From Flammeovirgaceae bacterium 311 (GTDB lineage Bacteria > Bacteroidota > Bacteroidia > Cytophagales > Cyclobacteriaceae): a DNA stretch of 64,000 nucleotides. The notes under the pieces are model-generated. The model worked only from the letters and a program-made list of their open reading frames with translations, was not told the DNA's origin and made no database searches. The stretch is taken from assembly GCA_000597885.1 (NCBI GenBank), contig CP004371.1, forward strand, positions 6,460,501-6,524,500. Direction: 5' to 3'. A program made the position numbers and the translations under genes. Each line of letters opens with the position of its first letter. The first letter of the stretch is position 1. Shown in pieces: positions 28,339 to 36,937 of the stretch.

Positions 28339-29582
28339 AAGGAGCTGCTTTGTATAAATTAGCTCTTTTGTTTTTGGTGTTATTCCTGCAGACAAATATT
28401 TGCCTGGCACAAAGGAGCATGCAGTCATTTTTGGGTGCAGCCAGCCAGGATCCCCTAATGGGTGTATATTCGGATCAAATCTCTTATCTAACAAAAAATC
28501 CTTACCGCCTTTTACCGGTTCGTCAGCTTGAGTTCAGGCTGCAGAACAATGAGTTTTACGCTGGAGAATATGATTATGGCCTCAGGCTGAGTCCTGCCAA
28601 TCCATGGGAAATCAGAAACACGAGCCGCTATTTCAAAACTTACCAGTCAAATCTGGCACTGGAGCGTGAGCTGATGCTGAAGCAGGTACTGGCAAAAAGA
28701 TATGAATTAGTTGTTGAATTGCTCTTTCTTTCCAATATGCACAACCTCAAGGAACAGCAGCTGGAAAACATAAACTATCAGCTTTCGGTACTGGAGCAGC
28801 AAAGTGGTTCTGATTTCTTTGAAGAAGATGATTTTGTAGAGCTTGCCATTGATCAGTTTGAGCAAGAAACTGAACTGGAAAACCTGGCATTTGAATTAGC
28901 ACGTAAAATAGCTGAAATCAATACCATCTATAACATAGATGGCAGTGAGATTGCCACCTGGTCGTACAGTACTGTGCTAGCTCCTGATAAGCTGGAACAA
29001 TCAATTGATAGTTTAATGCAGCTGCCTCTGTATACCACACGCCTGGCTTTCAGGAAAGAGCGCATTGTACTGGCAGACAGAGAATTTGCCCTGGAACGCT
29101 CCAACATCAATCCCGGATTTATTCAGAGTGAATACATGCCATACCGGAAAACCAGAAATCCTTATGGTATATCCTTAGGCATAACGCTGCCGATCTTTAA
29201 TCCCAATCGTGGGGATATGGCAGAAAAAAGGCTTGAGATCATGGAAGCAAATAATGATCTTGCCCTGGAGGAATTGCAGGCAAAGGAAGAAGTTGATCAG
29301 CTATATGCTTCCCTTAAATCACGTTTGCAGCGTTACCGGAATCTGGAAAAAAGCCTTAGCAGTAACAGGCTGGAAGAAATGAGTGAGGCGGTAAGCACCA
29401 TCAACAGTAACAATCCACTCATCAGGCTAAAGCTTACAGGGCGTCAGCTAAAGTTGCAGCGCCTGCGGGCAGAACTCCTGAATGATATTTATGAAGATTA
29501 CATTGAGCTGCTCACCGCCTCCGATTTGCTGGTACAACGCCCTCTGGTTAATTATCTGTCGCCAGGTTTGCAGCCTTTATAA
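28335..29582 (+). CDS. TolC-like outer-membrane channel protein
   Basis: 415 residues with a signal peptide ending ICLAQ. Long amphipathic alpha-helices with heptad hydrophobics (LALERELMLKQVLAKRYELVVELL, QLENINYQLSVLEQQ, LDRLRAELLN-like KLQRLRAELLNDIYEDYIELL) alternate with short strand segments (GISLGITLPIF), as in TolC. It is shorter than the usual 440-500 residues, and the two repeats are weakly alike. The start overlaps the adaptor stop by 4 bases. With the adaptor it should form an envelope-spanning export path. Confidence 0.8.
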   Translation: MKGAALYKLALLFLVLFLQTNICLAQRSMQSFLGAASQDPLMGVYSDQISYLTKNPYRLLPVRQLEFRLQNNEFYAGEYDYGLRLSPANPWEIRNTSRYFKTYQSNLALERELMLKQVLAKRYELVVELLFLSNMHNLKEQQLENINYQLSVLEQQSGSDFFEEDDFVELAIDQFEQETELENLAFELARKIAEINTIYNIDGSEIATWSYSTVLAPDKLEQSIDSLMQLPLYTTRLAFRKERIVLADREFALERSNINPGFIQSEYMPYRKTRNPYGISLGITLPIFNPNRGDMAEKRLEIMEANNDLALEELQAKEEVDQLYASLKSRLQRYRNLEKSLSSNRLEEMSEAVSTINSNNPLIRLKLTGRQLKLQRLRAELLNDIYEDYIELLTASDLLVQRPLVNYLSPGLQPL

Positions 29583-29688
29583 GCAATGCCAAAAGCAGCA
29601 GCCGCCCAAACAGCCCTGCTTGTTACCCTAAATTATAAAGTATTATTCCATTTGGCCCGAATTATTTGGGAGAGAAGGTTTGCTGGTA

Positions 29689-30972
29689 CTACTGTTTAAT
29701 CAGTTTGATGTGCTCTTCTTTATTTCTGAACTGAACCTTCAGGATATACAGTCCTGATTTCAGAGAAGAGCCTACCTGTGTTTCGTTTGTACCTTTTCCC
29801 TGCTCCAGCATTTGTCCCATTTCATTATAAATCTGATAGCTGAACGGACCTTTTACCTGCAGATTAAAGGATCCGGAAAATGGATTTACAATGCTCACTT
29901 CTACAGGCTTCCCTGATTTGTCGCTGAGTCCTGTGGGTTGAGGGGCTGGGTCTGGTTCACTGGCTGCTGCATTTTTTGTTCTGATTTCACTTCTCACCAG
30001 TTTGCCTGATTGAGTAAGCTCGGTCAATGGCCAGCCGCCGGTTGCACTTGCACCTGGTTTCAGGGCGGCAGAACTTTCAAGCTTGTCGGCTACCGACCAG
30101 TTAAGGTGGCTGATTTTATGCTGGTCCAGAAATGCCCACCAGAGTTTAGATTCTGCCTCATTTACAAAGCCGTCGCCTGAGGCATCTGTGGTTCCATATT
30201 CTGTTACAAATAAGGCTGCCCCCAGATCTAAAGCTCTTTTCGCTGCGTCTCGCAGCCACTGTTTATGAGTGTTTGCATAATAATGCAGGGTGTAGGCAAT
30301 GTTAGGTCTATCTATCGGGTTCGCTGCTGCTTCATCTACCCGCTGCGACCAGGTACGGTTGCCACAAACTATGATGTTGTCGGGGTCATGCTTACGGATC
30401 ACCTCAATCACAGATTCATGGTATGGCTTTATAACAGTTGCCCAGGATTGGTCAGTAGGTTCATTCCAGGGCTCATAAATAACATTCGGATAGTCTTTGT
30501 AGCGCTGTGCCATTTCCTCAAAAAATTTAAGTGCTTCTGCCTGATAATGATGAGCCTCGTGCACATGAAAATCTATAAGCACATAAATACCCAGGTCAAT
30601 GGCGGCATCCACCACAGCAATAACTTTTGCTTTTTCAGCATCGGGATTTGTTGCATAACCACCATTATCTACAGCCATGGCTGCGCGCACTACCGTACAA
30701 CCCCAGTCGTCGCGTAACCATTTAACAGTTTCGTGATTGTAATACTTGCCAATCCACTGGCTCCAGAAAAAAGACATGCCCCGGAGTTGAACCGGATTAC
30801 CATCCTTGTCTACAATACGGTTTCCCCGAACCTGGAGCTGCCCGTGTTTTTCCACAATGCTTTGTGCCAGGCAGGATCCTGTAGTGCAAATAACAGCCAG
30901 GAGTAACAGCAGGCAGAAGCGAAGCATAGCCCTTCCTGTATAGCAGGTATTTTCAGTAGACAATTTTATCAT
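29689..30972 (-). CDS. GH5 family endoglucanase with T9SS sorting domain
   Basis: 427 residues. The first Met is at 30972, but Met16 (30927) sits at the start of a normal signal peptide (LRFCLLLLLAV...CLAQ). The GH5 catalytic domain follows, with LRGMSFFWSQW, VRAAMAV, IDFHVHEAH, YEPWNEP (acid/base Glu171), the LHYYANTH His and FVTEYG (nucleophile Glu258). Such enzymes cut beta-1,4-glucans or mannans. The C-terminus (about 345-427) is a T9SS-type sorting domain (NPFSGSFNLQV, YQIYNEMGQML, GLYILKVQF). It should be secreted. Numbering is from the first Met. The neighbouring genes are unrelated to it. Confidence 0.93.
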   Translation of the reverse strand: MIKLSTENTCYTGRAMLRFCLLLLLAVICTTGSCLAQSIVEKHGQLQVRGNRIVDKDGNPVQLRGMSFFWSQWIGKYYNHETVKWLRDDWGCTVVRAAMAVDNGGYATNPDAEKAKVIAVVDAAIDLGIYVLIDFHVHEAHHYQAEALKFFEEMAQRYKDYPNVIYEPWNEPTDQSWATVIKPYHESVIEVIRKHDPDNIIVCGNRTWSQRVDEAAANPIDRPNIAYTLHYYANTHKQWLRDAAKRALDLGAALFVTEYGTTDASGDGFVNEAESKLWWAFLDQHKISHLNWSVADKLESSAALKPGASATGGWPLTELTQSGKLVRSEIRTKNAAASEPDPAPQPTGLSDKSGKPVEVSIVNPFSGSFNLQVKGPFSYQIYNEMGQMLEQGKGTNETQVGSSLKSGLYILKVQFRNKEEHIKLIKQ

Positions 30973-31304
30973 GTTGTAGTTAGGTTGAAATTCTTAGTTC
31001 GTTTTTTTGTCAGGTATTAGAAGCTTAGGCAGTTATCATCTAGGATCTGTTGCCCGAATAATTATATAATTATAATACAGTTCCAAAAATTCAGCAGTAT
31101 CAAATCACGACTCGTGCATAAAAACATATTGAATACGGAATATAAGCCTAAGGTGGAGATTTATCAAATCCAGCCAACAGCTTACCCTGTTATGTTTTTA
31201 AAATACATATTGTAAAGATTCGGGATCAGTTGTCTGATTGGGCACTATACAGACTAAATTTTTATTTTTAGGAAGCGGTTAAAGCTGAATCAACTTTTAA
31301 AATA
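30973..31304. other. Divergent intergenic region, GH5 / isomerase-like gene
   Basis: 332 AT-rich bases between divergent genes. No open frame, hairpin or repeat is clear. TTTTTATTTTTAGG about 30 bases before the plus-strand start may be a weak promoter element. Confidence 0.35.
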
Positions 31305-32432
31305 ATGATGAATAACCCAATATGGATCATGACCTCTGCATTTAATGAGCTGGGGCTGGGGGATGTGATCAAAAAAGCAAAAGAGGTGGGGGTGCAGGGG
31401 CTGGATGTTTGTGTGTTTCGCAGAGATGGAACCCGTAAAGATTTTGTTGCAACCCATCTGGATTATGAGCACTTTGGCTTGGAGGAGGCAAAATCCCTGA
31501 TTGAAACCTTCAATAAGGCATCGTTGAGATTATCGATCGGTGCTTTCGAAAACCTGATAGGAGGTGATCCGGGGCAGCGGGTAAAAAACCAAAACCACCT
31601 GCTTTGTTTAATCCGGATGGCGCACCTGCTGGGTGGAGATGCCAATGATGTAAAGGTGGGCACTTTTGTAGGCTATAACCATGAGCTGGGAAATCAGGAG
31701 GGAGGTTTTCAGAAAAACCTGGAGGAGTATGCACGTATTTTCAGGCCCATCATCAAATACGCCGAAGACCTGGGGGTAACAGTTCTGTATGAGAATTGCC
31801 CCATGGAAGGTTGGCGGTCTGCAGCATATACCGGAACTTTCAATAATCTGACTGGCGTACTGGCTGCCCGAAAGCTTATGTATGAACTGATACCGAGTAA
31901 GGCACATGGGGAAATCTACGATCCTTCTCATGATGTGTGGCAGCATGTAAATCCGGAAGATGTTATCAGGAAAACTGATTTGGCGCGTTTGCACCGCATA
32001 CATGTAAAAGCTACCAGAAACAGGAGCAATGTATACTGGGGAAATATGTATCCCATGCAGCTGGTAGACCAGGAGCTGGCTACACTTGCTGGAATTCCCA
32101 TTCCTAGCAGTGAATGGGACCGCCATAACTATGAAGCCATGCTGCCAGGCTTTGGTGGCTCCGACAGCATGGACTGGCGTGCCTTTATCGAAACCTTGAA
32201 GAAAAAAGGATTTAGCGGTCCGTTTGAAATAGAAAATGAAGCAGCCCTTTCTAAAGGCACAGGAAACATGGCTGCAATTGTACAGGGCATGAAGGCTGCG
32301 ACCCTGAATTTAGCACCTCTGCTTTGGGAGCTCGGGCCAGATGGCTACCAGTACAAACCATCCGGAGCCAGTGAATTAAAACATTATACCAATAAAGATA
32401 TACCTCTTATAAGCATGAAAGAACTGCTTTAG
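31305..32432 (+). CDS. Sugar phosphate isomerase/epimerase-like TIM-barrel protein
   Basis: 375 residues of the xylose-isomerase-like (AP endonuclease 2) fold. Barrel strands and metal-ligand positions are suggested by GLDVCVFRRDG, LRLSIGAFENL, VTVLYENCPMEGW (Glu), GEIYDPSHDVW (Asp/His), ARLHRIHVKATR (His) and GPFEIENEAAL (Glu). It is longer than the 270-290 residues usual for the family. No signal peptide. It is a single gene, divergent from the GH5 glycosidase; a link to sugar metabolism is plausible but unproven. The substrate is unknown. Confidence 0.85.
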   Translation: MMNNPIWIMTSAFNELGLGDVIKKAKEVGVQGLDVCVFRRDGTRKDFVATHLDYEHFGLEEAKSLIETFNKASLRLSIGAFENLIGGDPGQRVKNQNHLLCLIRMAHLLGGDANDVKVGTFVGYNHELGNQEGGFQKNLEEYARIFRPIIKYAEDLGVTVLYENCPMEGWRSAAYTGTFNNLTGVLAARKLMYELIPSKAHGEIYDPSHDVWQHVNPEDVIRKTDLARLHRIHVKATRNRSNVYWGNMYPMQLVDQELATLAGIPIPSSEWDRHNYEAMLPGFGGSDSMDWRAFIETLKKKGFSGPFEIENEAALSKGTGNMAAIVQGMKAATLNLAPLLWELGPDGYQYKPSGASELKHYTNKDIPLISMKELL

Positions 32433-32758
32433 CCAAAGCATATAGCATTCAGGATGCCTCCACCTTCAGGCCATACAATTAGTCAGTGCACTGCCTCTAT
32501 TTATGGGCTTATTATATCCTTAAGAAAAAAAAATTTTATCCATTTAAGTAGGTGATGACGTGCCTTTTTACTGGCTGTTGTAACTATTAAATATTGTTTA
32601 TTCTACGTTTCATTCATCATGAGCTAAATACATTAGATATTCAGCCATAATCAGTTAATAACAGCAACATAACCTATGACATTTTTAAAGAATTTTTTAA
32701 CTTGTCTACACAAGTTGTGTGTGATACTTTTGTCCCCACACGTATTCCTGATGCTGGT
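32433..32758. other. Intergenic region upstream of the TolC gene
   Basis: 326 AT-rich bases. It contains a long A/T tract near 32525-32540 and, near its right end, the promoter listed at 32702-32732. No coding frame is seen. Confidence 0.4.
32702..32732 (+). promoter_or_regulatory. Bacteroidota-type promoter of the TolC gene
   Basis: TTG (32702-32704), a 20-base spacer and TACTTTTG (32725-32732), a full match to TAnnTTTG. Transcription would start near 32739, 20 bases before ATG 32759. This shows that the open frame extending upstream from ATG 32759 is not coding. Confidence 0.55.
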
Positions 32759-34216
32759 ATGAACAAATTTGTAGGTCTGTTATTTTGTAGTTGTTTTTGC
32801 ACATACTCTCTATTTTCTCAAACTACAAATATTCGTAATGGTCTTACCCTTTACGAGGTAATAGAACTGGCCAGGGAGCAGTCGCCCGCAGCACTGCAGG
32901 CAGTTACTGTTAAAGAAAACCGGTACTGGCAGTATAAAACCTACCAGTCTAATTACTTTCCGCAGCTGGTACTTAACGGCAGTAATGAGTTTAGCCGCGA
33001 GGTAGTAGCCACCAGGCAGAACGATGGTACCTATGCATTTCCGCAGGTAAACCAGAATCTGAGTGCCCTTAGTCTTTCCCTGGAACAGCAAATTGGTTTT
33101 TCAGGCAGCCGTATATTCTTAAGCTCCAGCCTTAACCGCTTCGATAACTTCTACAACAACACTGCTTTCTTCAGTGGTAATCCTGCTTTTATTGGTTTAA
33201 CACAGCCCCTGTTCTTTTTTAACTGGTTAAAGTGGGATAAAAAAATTGCACCACTGCAGTATGAAGAGTCAAAGCGGGAGTATGTGGAGGAAATGGAGCA
33301 GATTGCCGTAAGAGTAACAGATTTGTTTTTTGATATGCTGCTGTCACAGGCAAGCCTGGACATAGCCAAAAAAAACCTGGCTATCAATGAAGACCTGTAC
33401 CAGATGGCGCAGGACCGGGCCAGTAAGACCAGCAGTTCTGAAAGCGAGCAACTGCAGCTGGAACTTACCGTAATGCGTGCCAGGCAACAGGTGGCAAAGG
33501 CCGAACTGGATCTGGAAACAAATACCCTGCGGCTCAAATCATTTATTGGCGTTACCGACGATGATCCACTCTCCCTGGTGCCGCCAAGTACTATACCTGA
33601 TTTTAAGGTAGATACAGAAACAGCCCTTGCAGAAGCACATAAAAACAGAAGAGCCTCAGTAGCCTTCAAGCGCAGAAAGCTGGAAGCTGCAAAGGGTGTG
33701 GCCTGGGCCAGGGGAAGTGGCGGACTGGATGCCAATATTCAGGCTACCTTTGGTCTTACAAATCGTGGTGATGTACTGTCGGAAGTGTACCAGACACCCG
33801 ACGATCAACAGGCGGTTATGATTAACTTCAGTGTGCCTGTGATGGACTGGGGCAGGCAAAAATCGCGTTATAAGACTGCCGAAGCCAACCAGAAATTAAC
33901 AGACTATACAGTAGCACAGGATCAGGTTAACTTTGAGCAGGAAGTAATTACCCATGTGCGTATGTTTAGTATGCGGAAGCAGCAGGTAACCATTTCAGAG
34001 AAAAGTGATCAGATTGCCCAGAAAAGATATGCCATTGCCCAAAGAAGATATGTGCTGGGAGAGATCAGTATTACTGACTTGAACATTGCCATGCAGGAAA
34101 AAGATGAAGCCAAAAGAAGCTACATTGCTTCACTGGAGGAATTCTGGAAGGCTTACTACCAGCTGCGTAAGCTTACCCTGTATGATTTTGAACACAACAT
34201 TAGCATAATTTTATAG
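32759..34216 (+). CDS. TolC family outer-membrane protein
   Basis: About 485 residues from ATG 32759, which starts a signal peptide (NKFVGLLFCSCF...LFSQ). Typical OEP-family layout: LTLYEVIELAREQSPAALQA near the N-terminus, two repeats of long coiled helices (SKREYVEEMEQIAVRVTDLFFDML, ELDLETNTLRLKSF), the barrel strand NFSVPVMDWGRQ, and QVNFEQEVITHVRMF. A full-length member of normal size. The frame could extend 19 codons upstream but a promoter lies there. No adaptor or pump gene is adjacent; a GntR regulator follows on the same strand. Confidence 0.92.
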   Translation: MNKFVGLLFCSCFCTYSLFSQTTNIRNGLTLYEVIELAREQSPAALQAVTVKENRYWQYKTYQSNYFPQLVLNGSNEFSREVVATRQNDGTYAFPQVNQNLSALSLSLEQQIGFSGSRIFLSSSLNRFDNFYNNTAFFSGNPAFIGLTQPLFFFNWLKWDKKIAPLQYEESKREYVEEMEQIAVRVTDLFFDMLLSQASLDIAKKNLAINEDLYQMAQDRASKTSSSESEQLQLELTVMRARQQVAKAELDLETNTLRLKSFIGVTDDDPLSLVPPSTIPDFKVDTETALAEAHKNRRASVAFKRRKLEAAKGVAWARGSGGLDANIQATFGLTNRGDVLSEVYQTPDDQQAVMINFSVPVMDWGRQKSRYKTAEANQKLTDYTVAQDQVNFEQEVITHVRMFSMRKQQVTISEKSDQIAQKRYAIAQRRYVLGEISITDLNIAMQEKDEAKRSYIASLEEFWKAYYQLRKLTLYDFEHNISIIL

Positions 34217-34318
34217 CAGATGAATATAGGCTGATACTTGTTTCAGAGAATACCTCTGTGCATGTATAATTATCTGATCAATAAAACTCCCGATCCGGAA
34301 CAAAGGAACTTCTGTCGT

Positions 34319-35035
34319 ATGTCATCGGCTCCACAATATCAGCAGTTACAACGTAAGCTCAAAAGTCAGATTATTTCTGGCATGTACGGCGAGGGAGATT
34401 TACTGCCTTCCGAAAATGAACTCAGCCGTATGCACAGCCTTAACAGGGTAACTGTGCGGCATGCACTAAGTGTGCTGGAGCAGGAGGGATATATTACCAA
34501 GCGGCAGGGAAAAGGAAGTGTTGTACAGCTAAAAAGAAACAGTTTAGGCTTGTTGTCTTTTAAAGGTTTTTCAGAAGTTGTTGGGCATACCGAACACACT
34601 GTGAAAACCATCTTGCTAGAAGGGCCAAGGGCCATTGCCTGGCCAACACCATTTTTTTATGAACTGAACCATACAGAGTTAGAAGCAGGTTGTTTTTACC
34701 TGCTGCGGCTGCGTTTTGCAGATGATGATGCCGTAATGCTTGAACATACCTATATACCCAGGCTTGATTTGCCCCGCTTTGGTATACGTAAACTCATTAA
34801 CGATTCTCTTTTTAATACCCTCTCCGGGCGCTATGGGATTGAAATATCTAACCTGGAGCAGGATGTACGCGCAGTGCTGGCAGAGGCTCCCATAGCTGAA
34901 AAGCTGCAAATGGAATCCGACAGCCCATTGATCCATCTTTACCGCAAATACGGAACCAACAGGCCTGGCTTCTGTATTTACAGTTCTATCTTTTGCAATA
35001 CCGAAAAATATGCATTGGGTTCATTTATTTCATAA
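34319..35035 (+). CDS. GntR family transcriptional regulator (UTRA domain)
   Basis: About 238 residues from ATG 34319; the frame is open from 34238, but homology begins at PQYQQLQRKLKSQI. The N-terminal winged helix is at about 8-70 (GDLLPSENELSRMHSLNRVTVRHALSVLEQEGYITKRQGKGSVV, the GntR signature), followed by a UTRA ligand-binding domain (about 85-235, ending YIPRLDLPRFG...YRKYGTNRPGF). Regulators of this HutC subfamily bind small sugars or amino-acid derivatives. It follows the TolC gene and precedes the HMG-CoA-lyase-like gene, with a palindrome between (35118-35131) that may be its operator. Confidence 0.9.
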   Translation: MSSAPQYQQLQRKLKSQIISGMYGEGDLLPSENELSRMHSLNRVTVRHALSVLEQEGYITKRQGKGSVVQLKRNSLGLLSFKGFSEVVGHTEHTVKTILLEGPRAIAWPTPFFYELNHTELEAGCFYLLRLRFADDDAVMLEHTYIPRLDLPRFGIRKLINDSLFNTLSGRYGIEISNLEQDVRAVLAEAPIAEKLQMESDSPLIHLYRKYGTNRPGFCIYSSIFCNTEKYALGSFIS

Positions 35036-35117
35036 ATGGCAGCTGTAGTGTCTGCTGTTCTGTTTGTCTGTGTATAAGTTTTTAGAAAAGAAATCGGCTG
35101 GTAGTGCTAGTGCTGCA

Positions 35118-35131
35118 CCTGACATGTCAGG
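35118..35131. promoter_or_regulatory. Perfect 14-bp palindrome, possible operator
   Basis: CCTGACATGTCAGG reads the same on both strands. The right half with flank (ATGTCAGGC) recurs in direct orientation at 35166-35174. It lies between the GntR regulator and the lyase gene. Binding is inferred, not shown. Confidence 0.45.
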
Positions 35132-35241
35132 CATTAGTATAATGACCTTGCAGGAGAAGATTGCTATGTCAGGCTTCCTGCAACTTGCTTTAGGGTGTGG
35201 CAGGGGGTATCTTTAAGCACTTTCTAATTTAAATATTTTTT

Positions 35242-36114
35242 ATGCTTACAGGATCAGAGCCTGTCCATTTGGTAGAATGTCCCCGTGATGCCATGCAGGG
35301 ACTCCACAACTTTATACCTACAGAAACAAAAGCAGCATATCTGAACCAGCTGCTTAAGGTTGGCTTTCATACACTCGATTTTGGCTCCTTTGTATCTCCA
35401 AAGGCTATACCCCAAATGCAGGATACAGCTGCAGTACTTCAGCAGCTTGATTTAAGTACAACCACCACAAAGTTACTGGCCATTGTTGCCAATGAGCGGG
35501 GTGCCGCCGCCGCTGCAGATCATGTCCAGATACATTACCTGGGGTTTCCACTTAGCATTAGTGAGACCTTTCAGCAGCGAAATACCAACCGCAGCATAGA
35601 AGAGGCCTTCACAAGCCTGCAGCACATTCAGGATTTATGCCTGCAGCACCATAAAATACTGGTTACCTACATCAGCATGGGGTTTGGAAATCCATATGGC
35701 GATCTCTACAGTGCTGATGTTGTTAAAGAATTTGTGGAGAGACTCCATAAAATGGAGGTAGGGGTGGTAAGCCTTTCTGATACGGTAGGTTCTGCAACGG
35801 AAGCTGACATTGAGGCACTTTTCGGGAAGATTAGCAAAGCTTTTCCAGATATGGAACTGGGGGTACACCTGCATGCCCGCTATGCAGATGTAGCACTGAA
35901 AACCAAAGCAGCCTGGCAGGCAGGGTGCCGGCGCATCGATGGGGCTCTAAAAGGGTTTGGGGGTTGCCCTATGGCAAATAGTGATCTGGTGGGCAATATG
36001 GCTACCGAAGAAGTGATCAGGGCACTAGAGGCGCTTGGGGTCGGAACAGGCCTTAATCAGGAGGAGCTGCAGAAGAGTCTGCTGATGGCAGGGAGCATCT
36101 TTCCTGTTCGATAA
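35242..36114 (+). CDS. HMG-CoA lyase-like protein (divergent)
   Basis: 290 residues with the HMGL/DRE-TIM metallolyase barrel. HMG-CoA lyase cleaves HMG-CoA to acetoacetate and acetyl-CoA in leucine breakdown. Matches: PRD (Arg15, Asp16), GSFVSPKAIPQMQD, the metal-ligand pair HLH in GVHLHARYA, GFGGCP with the catalytic Cys, and GNMATEE with the conserved Asn. Departures: the usual ETTSFVSP is DFGSFVSP (Glu to Asp), and the Asp/Gly of HDTYG are Ala here. The substrate may therefore be different. Lies downstream of the GntR gene on the same strand, after a 206-base gap with a palindrome. Confidence 0.85.
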   Translation: MLTGSEPVHLVECPRDAMQGLHNFIPTETKAAYLNQLLKVGFHTLDFGSFVSPKAIPQMQDTAAVLQQLDLSTTTTKLLAIVANERGAAAAADHVQIHYLGFPLSISETFQQRNTNRSIEEAFTSLQHIQDLCLQHHKILVTYISMGFGNPYGDLYSADVVKEFVERLHKMEVGVVSLSDTVGSATEADIEALFGKISKAFPDMELGVHLHARYADVALKTKAAWQAGCRRIDGALKGFGGCPMANSDLVGNMATEEVIRALEALGVGTGLNQEELQKSLLMAGSIFPVR

Positions 36115-36282
36115 CTATCCCTGAAATATTTAATTCATACAACATCTGTTTCTTTTACCAGATTGTTTACAGCGGTTCCTTGTAAAGGAACCAAAGATTA
36201 AGAAGCGGGAATATATTATTACTGAATTCCTGATAATCAACTAATTTAAAGTCTGTTGCGTTATTTATAAAAAGGAACAGAC

Positions 36283-36720
36283 ATGAAAATTAGAATATTA
36301 GCATATATATGTTTTTGGCTTGTGGTGGCTACGGCCTGTGCAACCGGCGGTGGTGCAAGGGTAGACAGGCCCACATCTCCAAACCTGATTGCCCAGAATG
36401 GCAACGAGGAAGAGTACGAACTCACCATAATAGATCCAGGTTTTCAGCGATGGTTTTCAGTTAATGCAAGGCCGGTGAACTATTATACACCACAGCACTA
36501 CGAGCAGCGCAACAGGCAATATGTAATACAATGGAATGCATTGGCTTCCCAGAGAGGCAGCTATAGAACTGCAGATTTTCCCTTTGAGAACCAGATCAAT
36601 TACGACCAGAGCACAGACTATGGCCTGGAGCTGAACTATGAACTGTACTGGTATTTTCGCTATATAGAATCTCTCTATGGCAGCAGATACGGCTTTGGTA
36701 TTGGTGGCAGAAATATGTAG
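36283..36720 (+). CDS. DUF6146 family lipoprotein
   Basis: 145 residues. Signal peptide and lipobox TAC (Cys19). The mature part carries EYELTIIDPGFQRWFS (about 46-61), YYTPQHYEQRN and ELNYELYWYFRYIESLYGSRYG, which match a small Bacteroidota lipoprotein family of unknown function. It ends at a terminator and stands alone. Confidence 0.78.
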   Translation: MKIRILAYICFWLVVATACATGGGARVDRPTSPNLIAQNGNEEEYELTIIDPGFQRWFSVNARPVNYYTPQHYEQRNRQYVIQWNALASQRGSYRTADFPFENQINYDQSTDYGLELNYELYWYFRYIESLYGSRYGFGIGGRNM

Positions 36721-36740
36721 AAGTCTCAAATATTAAATAT

Positions 36741-36766
36741 AAAAGAGAGCGGATGAGCTCTTTTTT
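36741..36766 (+). terminator. Terminator after the DUF6146 gene
   Basis: AAAAGAGAGC and GAGCTCTTTTTT form a short stem with one bulged base around a GGAT loop, followed by T residues, 20 bases after the stop. Confidence 0.65.
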
Positions 36767-36937
36767 GTGTTTAGAAGAGATCTATTATCCATGGTGTAGG
36801 TGCATCGTTAGCTTTACTGCGTTTGCAGGCTAAATATTACATAGAACAGGATTCGGGAGCATTCCATTAGATTGAACTGACAGTACCTGCTACTTTAGCA
36901 TCTGTAATGGGAGTTAATTCTCTTTTTCCTTTTGCTT

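Noticed and set aside
32702-32758. Upstream extension of the TolC reading frame
   Set aside because: It contains a good promoter, and the downstream ATG begins a normal signal peptide.
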